NCBI RefSeq assembly: GCF_016888135.1
Contig: NZ_JACSWB010000278.1
Span: 186,001-250,000 of the forward strand
Direction: 5' to 3'
Source: Leptolyngbya sp. CCY15150
GTDB lineage: Bacteria; Cyanobacteriota; Cyanobacteriia; RECH01
Length of the DNA: 64,000 nucleotides
Both the position numbers and the translations under genes were made by a program. The stretch's first letter is position 1, and the number at the start of each line of letters is the position of its first letter. Below, one piece after another: positions 1 through 8,921 of this stretch. Under the pieces are notes generated by a model. It ran no database searches. It saw only the letters and a program-made list of their open reading frames with translations, and was not told where the DNA came from.

Positions 1-1
1 A

Positions 2-31
2 GTGGTGGCGGGCGCAGAAGTCCTCAACTAG
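2..31 (+). CDS. Possible 3' end of an upstream gene (partial)
   Basis: The first ten codons of frame 2 read VVAGAEVLN and then a TAG stop. A terminator-like hairpin follows about 40 bases later, as expected for the tail of a gene entering from the left. The piece is too short to identify, and chance is a real alternative. Confidence 0.25.
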   Translation: MVAGAEVLN

Positions 32-73
32 CGATCGCTGCTTTCTAGACACACCCTTCAGAATCAACTACAG

Positions 74-100
74 CGCAGAATCCCTTGGGGTTCTGCGTTT
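74..100 (+). terminator. Hairpin terminator of the upstream gene
   Basis: Near-perfect inverted repeat CGCAGAATCCC / GGGGTTCTGCG with a short loop, followed by TTT. It sits between the putative upstream gene end and the glcE-like gene. Confidence 0.5.
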
Positions 101-153
101 GTCGTAGTGCCGTATCGTCGTAGGATCAAAGAAACCCTTTGGATAGCTGGATC

Positions 154-1455
154 ATGAGTGCGATCGCCCTTCAAGTAGCGCAGCAGATTGGAGCAGAGCA
201 TGTGGTGCCGTGGGAGTCCCTCGACCCGACTCTGCAGGCTCAACGTCAGATCGCTGCCCCTAACGTTGCGGCGATCGCCTACCCGCCTACCCTTGAGGCT
301 CTTCGTGATCTCGTGGCCTATGCCCATCACCATCGCTGGGCGATGCTGCCCATGGGCCAGGGTACGAAGCTCCATTGGGGGCCGCCGCTGCAGGGGGAGG
401 CGATCGCCATCAGTACGGCGAAGCTCAACCAGGTGATTGACCATGCAGCGGGGGATTTAACCGTAACGGCCCAGGCCGGCGTCAAGCTTGCCGATCTACA
501 GCAACAGTTGGCTCAATCGCGGCAGTTTCTAGCGATCGCCCCCCACTACAGCGCATCGGCGACCCTCGGCGGCATCGTGGCCACGGCGGATACCGGATCT
601 CTGCGCCAGCGCTACGGCGGCGTGCGGGATATGCTCATCGGCATTTCTTTTGTGCGGGCGGATGGCCAGGTGGCTAAGGCCGGGGGACGGGTGGTTAAAA
701 ACGTAGCCGGTTACGACCTGATGAAACTGATGACCGGTGCCTACGGTACCCTGGGCATCCTCACCCAGATGACTTTTCGTCTCTATCCCTTGCCAGAGAC
801 CTCGGAAACGGTGGTGTTGGTGGGCGACTCGGCGGCGATCGCCACGGTGCTGCATCAGATCCGCCAATCCTCCCTCAGCCCCGTGGCGTTGGATGTCCTA
901 TCCCCGTCCTACGTTAGCGCCTTAGGCTTGGGCCAGGGAACGGGGTTAGTGGCTCGCTTCCAGAGTATTCCTGTGAGTGTGTCCCAACAGATGGCCCAGG
1001 TGACAGCGTTAGCCCAAGCGGCGGGTTTAAGCAGCGATCGCTTTCAGAACCAGGACGACGTCAGTCTATGGCAACGATTACAAGAAAAATGGGACGGAGC
1101 CGCCGCTGCATCGGCGATCGCCTGCAAAATAGGAGTATTACCGGCCCATGGGGTGGCTAGCTTGGATGCGATCGCTCAGATGTGGCCAGCCAGTCTAGGA
1201 CTCATCCATGCTGGTAGTGGTCTGGGTTGGTTGAGTGGTGAGATAGACAGCATCACCGCCACGGGAATGACCCAGGTGCGATCGCACTGCGTCGCCCACG
1301 GTGGCTTTCTCTCCCTGCTGTCGGCACCGCCAAGCTGGACAGGCCTCGATCGCTGGGGCTATGCCGGCAATGCCCTACCCCAGATGCAAGCCATCAAGGC
1401 TCAGTTTGACCCCCACCATTTACTCAACCCCGGTCGCTTTGTGGGTGGCCTGTAG
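154..1455 (+). CDS. glcE: FAD-binding glycolate oxidase subunit, GlcE-like
   Basis: About 433 residues. It has the FAD_binding_4 (PCMH-type) fold signature: PMGQGTKLHWG near residue 70, then GGRVVKNVAGYDLMKLMTGAYGTLG near 180, which is typical of GlcE. The C-terminus HHLLNPGRF is the usual end of this oxidoreductase family. It should act with the iron-sulfur subunit encoded 29 bases downstream to oxidise photorespiratory glycolate to glyoxylate. I chose ATG 154; a TTG at 139 in frame would add five residues and is less likely. The catalytic GlcD subunit is not in the window, so it is either just upstream or elsewhere. Family assignment is firm; the exact subunit role is inferred. Confidence 0.85.
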   Translation: MSAIALQVAQQIGAEHVVPWESLDPTLQAQRQIAAPNVAAIAYPPTLEALRDLVAYAHHHRWAMLPMGQGTKLHWGPPLQGEAIAISTAKLNQVIDHAAGDLTVTAQAGVKLADLQQQLAQSRQFLAIAPHYSASATLGGIVATADTGSLRQRYGGVRDMLIGISFVRADGQVAKAGGRVVKNVAGYDLMKLMTGAYGTLGILTQMTFRLYPLPETSETVVLVGDSAAIATVLHQIRQSSLSPVALDVLSPSYVSALGLGQGTGLVARFQSIPVSVSQQMAQVTALAQAAGLSSDRFQNQDDVSLWQRLQEKWDGAAAASAIACKIGVLPAHGVASLDAIAQMWPASLGLIHAGSGLGWLSGEIDSITATGMTQVRSHCVAHGGFLSLLSAPPSWTGLDRWGYAGNALPQMQAIKAQFDPHHLLNPGRFVGGL

Positions 1456-1484
1456 CCGCCCTGCCCAACTCGTGAGTGTTCGCC

Positions 1485-2846
1485 ATGACCGCCACCCCCT
1501 CCTCCACCGATCGCCCTGCTCTGAAGCTTGATACCAGCTTCCCCGGTTTTGATGCTCAGGATCCGCCCGAGCAATCCCTGATCGATGCCTGTGTGCATTG
1601 CGGTTTTTGCCTGACCACCTGCCCTAGCTATCGGGTGATTGGCAAAGAGACCGACTCGCCCCGTGGCCGCATCTATTTAATGGATGCGATTAATAAGCAG
1701 GATGCTCCCCTGGCCACAGCCACCTCCCAACATTTCGATACCTGCCTGGGCTGCTTGGCCTGCACCACCGCCTGCCCCTCCGGTGTGCAATACGATAAGC
1801 TGATTGCGGCCACCCGCCCCCAAGTGGAGCGCAATGTGCCCCGCACCCTCAGCGATCGCCTCTTCCGACAGTTAATTTTCACCCTCTTCCCCCACCCCGA
1901 TCGCCTGCGGATGCTGCTGCCGCCGCTGTACCTATACCAAGCCTTGGGATTGGGCAAGCTGGTGAAAGCAACGGGATTGCTGAAGCGGATCTCGCCGCGC
2001 TTGGCTGCCATGGAATCTCTATTGCCAACCGTGACCGCCCAATCGTTTCAAGATACGATTCCTGAGGTGATTCCCGCCCAGGGCGACACCCGCTATCGAG
2101 TCGGGATGATTTTGGGCTGTGTGCAGCGCCTCTTCTTCAGTGATGTGAATGAATCCACGGCGCGGGTGCTGAGCGCCAACGGCTGTGAGGTGGTGGTGCC
2201 CAAGATGCAAGGCTGTTGCGCGGCCCTGCCCCATCACCAAGGCCAGGAAGAAGCGGCTCGGGATCTGGCCCGGCGGATGATCGACAGCTTTGAGGATACG
2301 GGCGTCGATGCCATCATTATCAACGCGGCGGGCTGTGGTCATACCCTGAAGGAGTATGGGCATTTGCTCAAGGATGACCCTGAGTATCGTGAACGGGCGA
2401 TCGCCTTCTCCCAAAAGGTGAAAGACGTGCAGGAATTTTTGGTGGATATTGGGCTGACCGCGCCCCTATCGCCCCTCAGCCCTGAACCGCTGACCATTGT
2501 CTACCAAGATGCCTGCCACCTGCTGCATGGGCAGAAAATTAGCGCGCCGCCCCGCCAACTGTTGCTGAGTATTCCCGGTGTCACGCTGCGGGAGCCGGTG
2601 GACGCGGCCCTCTGCTGTGGCAGTGCCGGGGTGTATAACATGCTGCAGCCTGAGATCGCTGAAGAATTAGGGCAGCAAAAGGTGGAGAATTTGATCAACA
2701 CCGGCGCGCAGTTGATTGCCTCATCCAATCCTGGCTGCTCTCTGCAAATCCAGAAACATCTGGAACACCAAGGCATCGCCATGCCGCTCTTCCACCCCAT
2801 TCGTCTGCTGGACTATGCGATTCGTGGTGTTTCTCTACCTCTGTAG
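1485..2846 (+). CDS. glcF: Glycolate oxidase iron-sulfur subunit GlcF
   Basis: About 453 residues with two [4Fe-4S] motifs near the N-terminus (CVHCGFCLTTCP and CLGCLACTTACP) and two CCG domains, marked by GCCAALPHHQG and DACHLLHGQ...CCGSAGVYN. This is the GlcF/GlpC-like architecture that passes electrons from the flavin subunits to the membrane. The gene follows the GlcE-like gene after 29 bases and is probably co-transcribed. ATG 1485 is preferred; a GTG at 1476 would add three residues. Length matches the family. Confidence 0.92.
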   Translation: MTATPSSTDRPALKLDTSFPGFDAQDPPEQSLIDACVHCGFCLTTCPSYRVIGKETDSPRGRIYLMDAINKQDAPLATATSQHFDTCLGCLACTTACPSGVQYDKLIAATRPQVERNVPRTLSDRLFRQLIFTLFPHPDRLRMLLPPLYLYQALGLGKLVKATGLLKRISPRLAAMESLLPTVTAQSFQDTIPEVIPAQGDTRYRVGMILGCVQRLFFSDVNESTARVLSANGCEVVVPKMQGCCAALPHHQGQEEAARDLARRMIDSFEDTGVDAIIINAAGCGHTLKEYGHLLKDDPEYRERAIAFSQKVKDVQEFLVDIGLTAPLSPLSPEPLTIVYQDACHLLHGQKISAPPRQLLLSIPGVTLREPVDAALCCGSAGVYNMLQPEIAEELGQQKVENLINTGAQLIASSNPGCSLQIQKHLEHQGIAMPLFHPIRLLDYAIRGVSLPL

Positions 2847-2977
2847 CGATCGCTTGCCATCCCCAAATGTTGAGAAAGGTTGCGTTCCTGCTCCCTCCTT
2901 GCCCAAGGGCGAAAACCCTTGCGGTATGGTAATCAAAGTGCCAACACTGCTGTACCTGAATTGAAAGCTGCTTTAGT

Positions 2978-4183
2978 ATGACCTCGGTATCTCCCCAAAA
3001 ACCCCACCAAAAAGCCAGGGCCCTCAAACCCACGAGCCGCCGTCCGGCCAAGGAACTCTGTAGTGAATGTGGCCTATGCGACACCTACTACGTTCACTAT
3101 GTGAAAGAGGCCTGTGCGTTTATTAACCAGCAAATTGCTGACCTAGAGCAGCAAACCCATGGGCGTAGTCGCAATCTAGACGAGCCGGATGATTGGTACT
3201 TTGGGGTGCGCCAAGACATGATGGCGGCACGCAAGACTGAGCCGATCGAAGGGGCGCAATGGACAGGTATCGTCAGCTCCATCGCCATCGAGATGCTCAA
3301 TCGCGGCCTGGTGGAGGGGGTGGTCTGTGTACAAAATACAGCCGAGGATCGCTTCCAGCCCATGCCGGTGATTGCCCGCACGCCGGAAGATATTCTGGCA
3401 GCTCGGGTGAATAAACCGACCCTATCGCCTAACCTGTCGATTCTAGAGCAGGTCGAGCAATCGGGGATGAAGCGGCTGCTGGTGATTGGCGTGGGTTGCC
3501 AGATCCAGGCCCTGCGGGCGGTGGAGAAACAGCTTGGCTTAGAAAAACTCTATGTGCTGGGTACTCCCTGCGTAGATAACGTCACCCGCGCTGGCCTGCA
3601 GAAGTTTTTAGACACCACCAGCCGCTCGCCGGATACGGTGGTGCATTACGAGTTTATGCAAGACTTCCGGGTGCATTTTAAGCATGAGGACGGTTCGGAA
3701 GAAACCGTGCCTTTCTTTGGGCTCAAAACCAATCAGCTTAAGGATGTGTTTGCTCCCTCCTGCATGAGCTGCTTTGATTATGTGAACTCCCTTGCCGATC
3801 TGGTGGTGGGCTATATGGGTGCGCCCTTTGGCTGGCAGTGGATTGTGGTGCGCAATGAGCGCGGCCAGGAATTGCTAGACGTGGTGCAAGATCAGTTACA
3901 AACCCAGCCGGTGATGTCCCAGGGCGATCGTCGCGCTGCAGTGCAGCAAAGTATCCCCGCCTACGATAAGGGCGTCACCTTGCCCATGTGGGCGGCGAAG
4001 CTGATGGGCGTGGTGATTGAGCGGATTGGCCCGAAGGGGTTGGAATATGCCCGCTTTTCCATCGATTCCCACTTCACCCGCAACTATCTCTACACCAAGC
4101 GCCAGCATCCTGAGAAATTGGAGGCCCACGTGCCAGACTATGCCAAGCGCATTGTTGACCAGTATGAGTTGCCGCCATCTTGA
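2978..4183 (+). CDS. bciB: Ferredoxin-dependent divinyl chlorophyllide 8-vinyl reductase, BciB type
   Basis: About 401 residues of the F420 hydrogenase/dehydrogenase beta-subunit family. The N-terminal Cys cluster CSECGLCDTYYVHYVKEAC and further Cys (GVGCQIQ, GTPCVD, CMSCFD) suggest Fe-S and FAD binding. Cyanobacterial members with this N-terminus (slr1923 type) reduce the C8 vinyl group during chlorophyll synthesis. The related 7-hydroxymethyl chlorophyll a reductase is the main alternative, but the whole sequence resembles the cyanobacterial slr1923 group. It is 131 bases after glcF and appears to be a separate unit. Confidence 0.85.
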   Translation: MTSVSPQKPHQKARALKPTSRRPAKELCSECGLCDTYYVHYVKEACAFINQQIADLEQQTHGRSRNLDEPDDWYFGVRQDMMAARKTEPIEGAQWTGIVSSIAIEMLNRGLVEGVVCVQNTAEDRFQPMPVIARTPEDILAARVNKPTLSPNLSILEQVEQSGMKRLLVIGVGCQIQALRAVEKQLGLEKLYVLGTPCVDNVTRAGLQKFLDTTSRSPDTVVHYEFMQDFRVHFKHEDGSEETVPFFGLKTNQLKDVFAPSCMSCFDYVNSLADLVVGYMGAPFGWQWIVVRNERGQELLDVVQDQLQTQPVMSQGDRRAAVQQSIPAYDKGVTLPMWAAKLMGVVIERIGPKGLEYARFSIDSHFTRNYLYTKRQHPEKLEAHVPDYAKRIVDQYELPPS

Positions 4184-4500
4184 AGCGGTTCACCAGGGCT
4201 TTGTCCAATCGGGCTGGACTGGATCCGCCAGCTTAGGCTCTGAGATGTTGTCTATGGGTGGGCCTGTTGTGGATGCTGTGTTCTTGTGACCTCTTATGAC
4301 CTCCGATCTGCTGACGCTTTTTGGGAGCGATCGCTCCTGTCTTTTTTCTTTGGTGAGAGTTTTTTTGATCTCTCAACATTTGTGGGGAAAACAGAGTGAA
4401 TATACGGGTTTATAGGTCAGATTTAGACGTTTAGAAGCCTGAAGTTCGGTAGAAGTTGGGACGCTTTTCACCTCTATTCGATAGAGAATAGATTCAAATC

Positions 4501-4624
4501 TGGAGAACGCACCAAGCGAAGCAATAACCAGGGGGCATTTAGGTTATTGCAACTCAACTGGAAAGCTTCTCTAATTCAATTCATGCCTGACCTTGGGGGC
4601 TTATGAGGTCAGGCATTTTTTTTG
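4501..4624 (+). ncRNA. Candidate small RNA with two hairpins
   Basis: In the 520-base gap between bciB and dapB there is a perfect 9-bp hairpin, GCAATAACC (4521-4529) with GGTTATTGC (4542-4550). A single-stranded stretch of about 33 bases follows, then a perfect 9-bp terminator stem with a T-run. A weak promoter (TTTCAC, 17 bp, TAGATT at 4489-4494) would start an RNA of roughly 124 nt. No open reading frame explains the structure. The hairpin / linker / terminator layout resembles Yfr-type RNAs, but the Yfr1 core motif is absent. The 5' end is inferred. Confidence 0.5.
4584..4624 (+). terminator. Strong Rho-independent terminator
   Basis: Perfect 9-bp stem TGCCTGACC / GGTCAGGCA with a 14-base loop and a run of nine T. 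It ends the candidate sRNA (or a long bciB 3' UTR). It lies 80 bases beyond the dapB stop, which is on the other strand. Confidence 0.85.
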
Positions 4625-4705
4625 TTTGATGATCGGTCTATGGCTATCGATTGTGATGGAATGAAGCTGCATTTAGGATAAATTGACCGCCCATTCATCA
4701 TGGCG

Positions 4706-5533
4706 TTAAAGGATTTTTTCTAACCCATAAACCAGGGATTTAAGCTGGATGACGGCACGAATGGCGAGCAAGACACCGGGCATATAACAGACGCGATCGC
4801 TGGTGTCGTGACGTAGGGTATAAACTTGCCCTGGTGCGCCAAACATGACTTCTTGGTGAGCAATTAAACCCGGTAGGCGAATGCTGTGAATGCGAATATT
4901 TTCGTCGGCAAGACCGCCCCGTGCGCCAGCAATGGTTTCAGTTTCGGTGACCTTAGGAGGATTAAAAGATTTTCCTAACTCGGCCAGCATTTGAGCGGTT
5001 TTAATAGCTGTGCCACTGGGGGCATCGGCTTTTTGGTCGTGGTGGAGTTCTAAAATCTCGACGTGGTCAAAATACTTTGAGGCTTGGATGGCGGCCTGTT
5101 GCAGCAGCACCATGCCAATAGAAAAGTTGGGAATCACCAAGCAGCCGGTGCTGGCCTTGTCGGCAAAGTCGGCTAGATCCTGCAACTGCTGATCCGATAG
5201 TCCCGTTGTGCCCACCACGGGCCGCACTCCGTAGGCGATCGCTGCCCGCACATTCTCATATACCGACTTGGGATGGGTGAAATCGACCATCACCGGCAGC
5301 TGCTTTTCCTGAGCTGCCATGGCACAGGTGGCTTCCATATCGGGCAGGATGGGAATTTCTAGCGCACCGCAGCCTGCGACCTCGCCGACATCTTGCCCTG
5401 TGAGGCTGGGATTGCGGTCAATGGCACCGATGAGGGTCATGTCGTCGGCCTGGGCGATCGCCTTAATGACTTCGCGCCCCATTTTGCCGGCTGCGCCATT
5501 TACGATTACGGGAATTGGAGCTTGTACGGTCAT
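4706..5533 (-). CDS. dapB: 4-hydroxy-tetrahydrodipicolinate reductase
   Basis: 275 residues. It has the N-terminal Rossmann motif [10 protein letters not shown] for NAD(P)H and the catalytic/substrate motif [15 protein letters not shown], both diagnostic of DapB. It reduces the DapA product in lysine and diaminopimelate synthesis, supplying peptidoglycan. Length is normal for cyanobacteria. It lies downstream of the TVP38-type gene on the same strand with a 134-base gap that contains an 11-bp triplicated repeat. Confidence 0.97.
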   Translation of the reverse strand: MTVQAPIPVIVNGAAGKMGREVIKAIAQADDMTLIGAIDRNPSLTGQDVGEVAGCGALEIPILPDMEATCAMAAQEKQLPVMVDFTHPKSVYENVRAAIAYGVRPVVGTTGLSDQQLQDLADFADKASTGCLVIPNFSIGMVLLQQAAIQASKYFDHVEILELHHDQKADAPSGTAIKTAQMLAELGKSFNPPKVTETETIAGARGGLADENIRIHSIRLPGLIAHQEVMFGAPGQVYTLRHDTSDRVCYMPGVLLAIRAVIQLKSLVYGLEKIL

Positions 5534-5585
5534 TGCTGAATGCCTCTACCCAAACACAACAGTGGAGATTGCTCGCACAGTTCTA

Positions 5586-5618
5586 GACTATGCCGTGACT
5601 ATGCCGTGACTGTGCCGT
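5586..5618. repeat. Three tandem 11-bp units upstream of dapB
   Basis: GACTATGCCGT occurs twice exactly and a third time with one change (GACTGTGCCGT). The array lies 53 to 85 bases upstream of the dapB start, in its likely promoter region. It may be a slippage array or a repeated regulator site. Confidence 0.7.
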
Positions 5619-5667
5619 GATGCGATCACCCAATGGGCATTGTAAGACAGAGTGGGGGTAGCTTGCC

Positions 5668-6336
5668 TCAGCGGGGTGCAGAACCTCGGCGCTGCATCCA
5701 GAGGGGCAACAGGGATAGACCGGCTAGGGCTACTAAGGCGGCGATGAAGGGTCGTAAACTGCCACCCTCTAAGGCGGTATGTCCTGTCACGCCCAGCCAG
5801 GTGTAGGCGAGGGTGCCGGGGATGATGCCAATCAGGGTGCCGAAGGCGTAGGGTTTGAGGGATAGTGGCGTTAACCCCAGAAGAAAGTTGACCAGGCAAA
5901 AGGGAGAAATCGGCGTGAGGCGCAGGGCTAGAACGCAGGAGAGGGCCTGGCGATCGCTGAGTCGATCAAACCAGGTGAGCAGCTTGTGCTGACCGACTCG
6001 TCGCATCAGGCTATCCCGTAGCAGATAGCGCGCAACCCAAAAGGCAGCGATCGCCCCCAAGGTTGCGCCCATCACAGACCATACCGTGCCCCACAGCACA
6101 CCAAACATGGCCCCACCGGCAATAACCAGGACGGTTCCTGGAATGGAGAGTACCGCCGCGAGAATATGTCCTGCAATAAAGAGTAAAACTGCCCAAGGGC
6201 CTAGATGATTCAACCCATGCACCAAGGCGTGGTAGTCTAGCAAAGCCCCAAGTGGTGTGTGGAGCACTAGCCCAAGACCGACACCAACTCCGATCAAAAC
6301 TATGATCAGCTTTACTAACCTACCCTTTGGCTGCAT
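5668..6336 (-). CDS. TVP38/TMEM64-family (VTT domain) membrane protein
   Basis: About 222 residues with five or six hydrophobic segments. The VTT core is visible: GHILAAVLSIPGTVLVIAGGAMFG, then GATLGAIAAFWVARYLLRD, and the conserved LRLTPISPFCLVNFLLG. Members of this (SNARE-associated/DedA-like) superfamily sit in the inner membrane, and several act as lipid scramblases or transporters; the role here is unknown. ATG at 6336 is preferred over a TTG that would add eight residues. Confidence 0.85.
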   Translation of the reverse strand: MQPKGRLVKLIIVLIGVGVGLGLVLHTPLGALLDYHALVHGLNHLGPWAVLLFIAGHILAAVLSIPGTVLVIAGGAMFGVLWGTVWSVMGATLGAIAAFWVARYLLRDSLMRRVGQHKLLTWFDRLSDRQALSCVLALRLTPISPFCLVNFLLGLTPLSLKPYAFGTLIGIIPGTLAYTWLGVTGHTALEGGSLRPFIAALVALAGLSLLPLWMQRRGSAPR

Positions 6337-6682
6337 CTGAGAGTCCGCTGCTGAATACAAGCTAAGTCAGGACAGTATCTGTACACCCGGGATTGTGGTT
6401 CCCTTGTGTTCGTTTCCCTAGCCTTAGCCTGCCATCGCCTGCAGCCAGACGCATGAGTTTTTAATGAGAAAGCACTGAGTGCATTGCGCGAACTACCGAT
6501 CTATCGATGCGCAAACCGTCATTCGCCTGGGTTGCTTGGGATAGCCAGGGTGAATGTGGTTAGAGCACTAAAAGTTTGACCTATGGAGCACCGGATGATG
6601 ACTAGACATAATCCGTGAATGCCTGAGGTTGCAAATCTTTGAGATGACATAGCGGAGGAAGAGCGATCGCTCTCGGCGCAAC

Positions 6683-6784
6683 CTAAGCGCGAAGGCGGCT
6701 GACCAAACGCAAGAGCAAATAGATAGCCAAAAGATACCCCGCTGCCAAGGCAGGGATGATCAGAGGAACAGTGTTGTAAGTCAT
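6683..6784 (-). CDS. Small single-span membrane peptide, 33 aa
   Basis: ATG to TAG reading frame of 33 codons. It starts MTYNTVPLIIPALAAGYLLA, continues as one hydrophobic helix, and ends in a positively charged tail (LRLVSRLRA). The size and shape match the small subunits of cyanobacterial photosynthetic and NDH-1 complexes (PetL, PetN, PsaM, NdhL/P/Q class). I do not recognise it as any one of them. It is the only coding-looking piece in a gene-poor 1.4-kb stretch. No strong Shine-Dalgarno site is visible. Confidence 0.55.
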   Translation of the reverse strand: MTYNTVPLIIPALAAGYLLAIYLLLRLVSRLRA

Positions 6785-7725
6785 AGCAGTAGCCCGGTAG
6801 CGTCAGAGGAGTTCAGAAGCAGGAAAGCAACCCACGCCCAGAAGACATAGGTGGAAAATAGGTTTTACGAATATGCAAAAGCAGGCGTGGACTGATCAAC
6901 AGCAACAACGCCCAAGGTTCTTAATGCTATGTATATCCAGTACCTAGGCGATCGCCCAGACCGATAAAGTGGGTCGAAACCTGCGCAAACACGGCTCACC
7001 AGCTCATGCCAGGGAGAGTATGCGTCTTCTTCATCTTTTTGAGGCTCCAGCCATCAAAGCTACAACGGAACTGCATCGGTACAAACAAACTGCTAGACAA
7101 ATGTCTTCAGCAATTTATCAGTCCCATAAGTTTTGGGTAGCTCGACCTAACACTGGTATAAAGCTTTTGAATCCTTACTTATTAGGTTAACACAGGATCT
7201 CCGTTGATCCAGGACTCTTTTTCATCTCACTTTACAAAAAGATACAAACCTCGAACAAGACATCTGTTCGGGATCTTGTCGATTTTGCACAGGGGTCTAC
7301 AAGTGATGAGATCCTTGGAAAGATGCGTATAAATACGGAGGTGTGCCAGATGAGTATTTTAGTACTAAAGTACTAATGTCGCTACATGCTGGGTCAGCGC
7401 TGAAGGAGGTGCTTGTGGGGCGGGCGAGAGTGACCTAGGGCGGGACTAGGCGGAGGCGATCGCTCTGGAGATTGGGAGGATCTGGATCGGGGGAGCGATC
7501 GCTGTTTAAGACGATGGGGCTGGGCGATCGCTAGCACCTGAATCTGCATTCTCGAACGATCTATCGAACGATCTAAGGGACAGCATTCGTTGGGTGCTGG
7601 GAGACAGTCAGGGATCCCATAGGACAACTTGGACATCGTAGCTCACGGAAAAACCTTGCCTGGTAATCTCTTCAGCGATCCCTGAAGGGGTGCGATCGCA
7701 GCTAGATCATTTACAACCCGGAGCG
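6785..7725. other. Gene-poor intergenic region
   Basis: I see no convincing gene here. A 73-codon plus-strand frame (6969-7190) has no family resemblance or ribosome site. The region holds an orphan LexA-type box (7361-7374) and several HIP1 sites. Near 7200 there is a short GGATC/GATCC hairpin followed by a T-rich stretch. Confidence 0.5.
7361..7374. promoter_or_regulatory. Orphan LexA-type box
   Basis: AGTACTAAAGTACT fits the published cyanobacterial LexA consensus RGTAC-N3-D-GTWCB at every position and is an exact palindrome in its outer five bases. No SOS gene is adjacent; the next gene on the plus strand is sds, more than 400 bases away. It may be a chance match or may control an unrecognised transcript. 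Confidence 0.4.
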
Positions 7726-7753
7726 TTGACTTAGAATGAGGATAGAATATGTA
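7726..7753 (+). promoter_or_regulatory. Probable sds promoter
   Basis: TTGACT (7726-7731), 16-bp spacer, TATGTA (7748-7753), about 35 bases before the sds start codon. A second -10-like TAGAAT lies at 7743 but is badly spaced from the -35. Confidence 0.45.
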
Positions 7754-7788
7754 AAATTTCGTAACCTAAAGTCAGGTTCAGCCTACCC

Positions 7789-8760
7789 ATGACCTCAGCG
7801 CTTTCTCTCTTTTCCCCCGTCGAAGCCGATCTGAGTTTGCTTTCTGAGAACTTGAAGCAGTTGGTTGGTGCGCGTCATCCAATTTTGTACGCGGCCGCAG
7901 AGCATTTATTTGGGGCATCTGGGAAGCGTGTGAGGCCTGCCATTGTTCTGCTGCTCTCGCGGGCCTCTGCGGCGGATGGATGCATCACCCCTCGCCACCG
8001 CCGCCTTGCCGAAATCACCGAGATGATTCACACCGCCAGCTTGGTGCATGATGACGTGGTGGATGAATCGGAGGTGCGGCGCGGGATTCCCACGGTACAC
8101 AGCAGTTTTGGTAATCGCGTAGCGGTGTTGGCTGGAGACTTCTTGTTTGCCCAGTCTTCTTGGTATTTGGCGAACCTAGACAACCTTGAGGTGGTGAAGC
8201 TGCTCTCCCAGGTGATTATGGATTTGGCGGAGGGCGAAATTCGTCAAGGGCTGAATCGCTTTGAGGTCGATCTCTCCCTCGACGCTTATTTAGAAAAGAG
8301 CTATTACAAAACCGCGTCGTTGATTGCCAACAGCGCCAAGGCGGCGGCGGTGCTGAGCGAGGTGTCTGCAGCTTGGGCCGATGACTTCTATAACTATGGT
8401 CGTCATTTGGGACTAGCGTTCCAAATTGTGGATGACATTCTCGACTTTACCGGCTCTGCAGATTCCCTCGGCAAGCCGGCTGGCTCCGACTTGAAGAGTG
8501 GCAACCTAACGGCTCCGGTGCTCTATGCCCTTGAAGAAAAACCCTATTTAGAAACGCTGATCGAACGTGAGTTTGCTCAGGAGGGCGATCTCGATCAAGC
8601 GATCGCCCTGGTAGTGGCTAGTGAAGGTATTCAGCGATCGCGAGACTTGGCCGCCCACCATGCCCAAACCGCAGTCCAGCATTTAGAATGCCTGCCGGCT
8701 TCCGATGAACGTCAGGCCCTGATGAGCTTGGGAGATTATGTATTGCGACGGCTCTATTAA
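7789..8760 (+). CDS. sds: Solanesyl diphosphate synthase (trans-polyprenyl synthase)
   Basis: 323 residues of the IspA/IspB all-alpha prenyltransferase family. The first Asp-rich motif is DDVVD (88-92) and the second is DDILD (215-219); GKRVRP near residue 45 binds diphosphate. Cyanobacterial orthologues (slr0611 type) make the C45 side chain of plastoquinone. The aromatic prenyltransferase that would use this product (ubiA) is also in the window, about 20 kb away. Confidence 0.93.
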   Translation: MTSALSLFSPVEADLSLLSENLKQLVGARHPILYAAAEHLFGASGKRVRPAIVLLLSRASAADGCITPRHRRLAEITEMIHTASLVHDDVVDESEVRRGIPTVHSSFGNRVAVLAGDFLFAQSSWYLANLDNLEVVKLLSQVIMDLAEGEIRQGLNRFEVDLSLDAYLEKSYYKTASLIANSAKAAAVLSEVSAAWADDFYNYGRHLGLAFQIVDDILDFTGSADSLGKPAGSDLKSGNLTAPVLYALEEKPYLETLIEREFAQEGDLDQAIALVVASEGIQRSRDLAAHHAQTAVQHLECLPASDERQALMSLGDYVLRRLY

Positions 8761-8854
8761 GGCGATGATGGCACCCAGATAGCCATGCTTGCGGTGCGGG
8801 GTCGCTGATGATCTAATCCATCCCCGTTCAAGAGAGCGATCGCTGCAACTTTCG

Positions 8855-8888
8855 CCGTAGTTTTACGGAGATGTCCGTAGTTCTACGG
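8855..8888. promoter_or_regulatory. Tandem palindromic operator, two CCGTA-N4-TACGG sites
   Basis: CCGTAGTTTTACGG (8855-8868) and CCGTAGTTCTACGG (8875-8888) are both perfect 5+5 palindromes with almost the same spacer. Their centres are exactly 20 bp apart, about two helical turns. They end five bases before a well-formed -35 element. The layout is that of a dimeric activator or cooperative regulator; I do not know the protein. Confidence 0.7.
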
Positions 8889-8892
8889 TGAA

Positions 8893-8921
8893 TTGAGATG
8901 ATATGGCTACATAGCTAAGAT
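8893..8921 (+). promoter_or_regulatory. Promoter downstream of the tandem operator
   Basis: TTGAGA (8893-8898), exactly 17 bp, TAAGAT (8916-8921). Transcription would start near 8928 and run rightwards. It would either express a 77-codon frame at 8962-9195 or make antisense RNA to the hypothetical gene on the minus strand at 9017-9490. Confidence 0.55.

Noticed and set aside
4520-4624. Yfr1 assignment for the sRNA-like locus
   Set aside because: The conserved Yfr1 core (ACTCCTCACAC) is absent from the unpaired linker.
6969-7190. 73-codon plus-strand frame in the gene-poor region
   Set aside because: No ribosome site, no domain, ordinary composition for a chance frame; kept only as a note.
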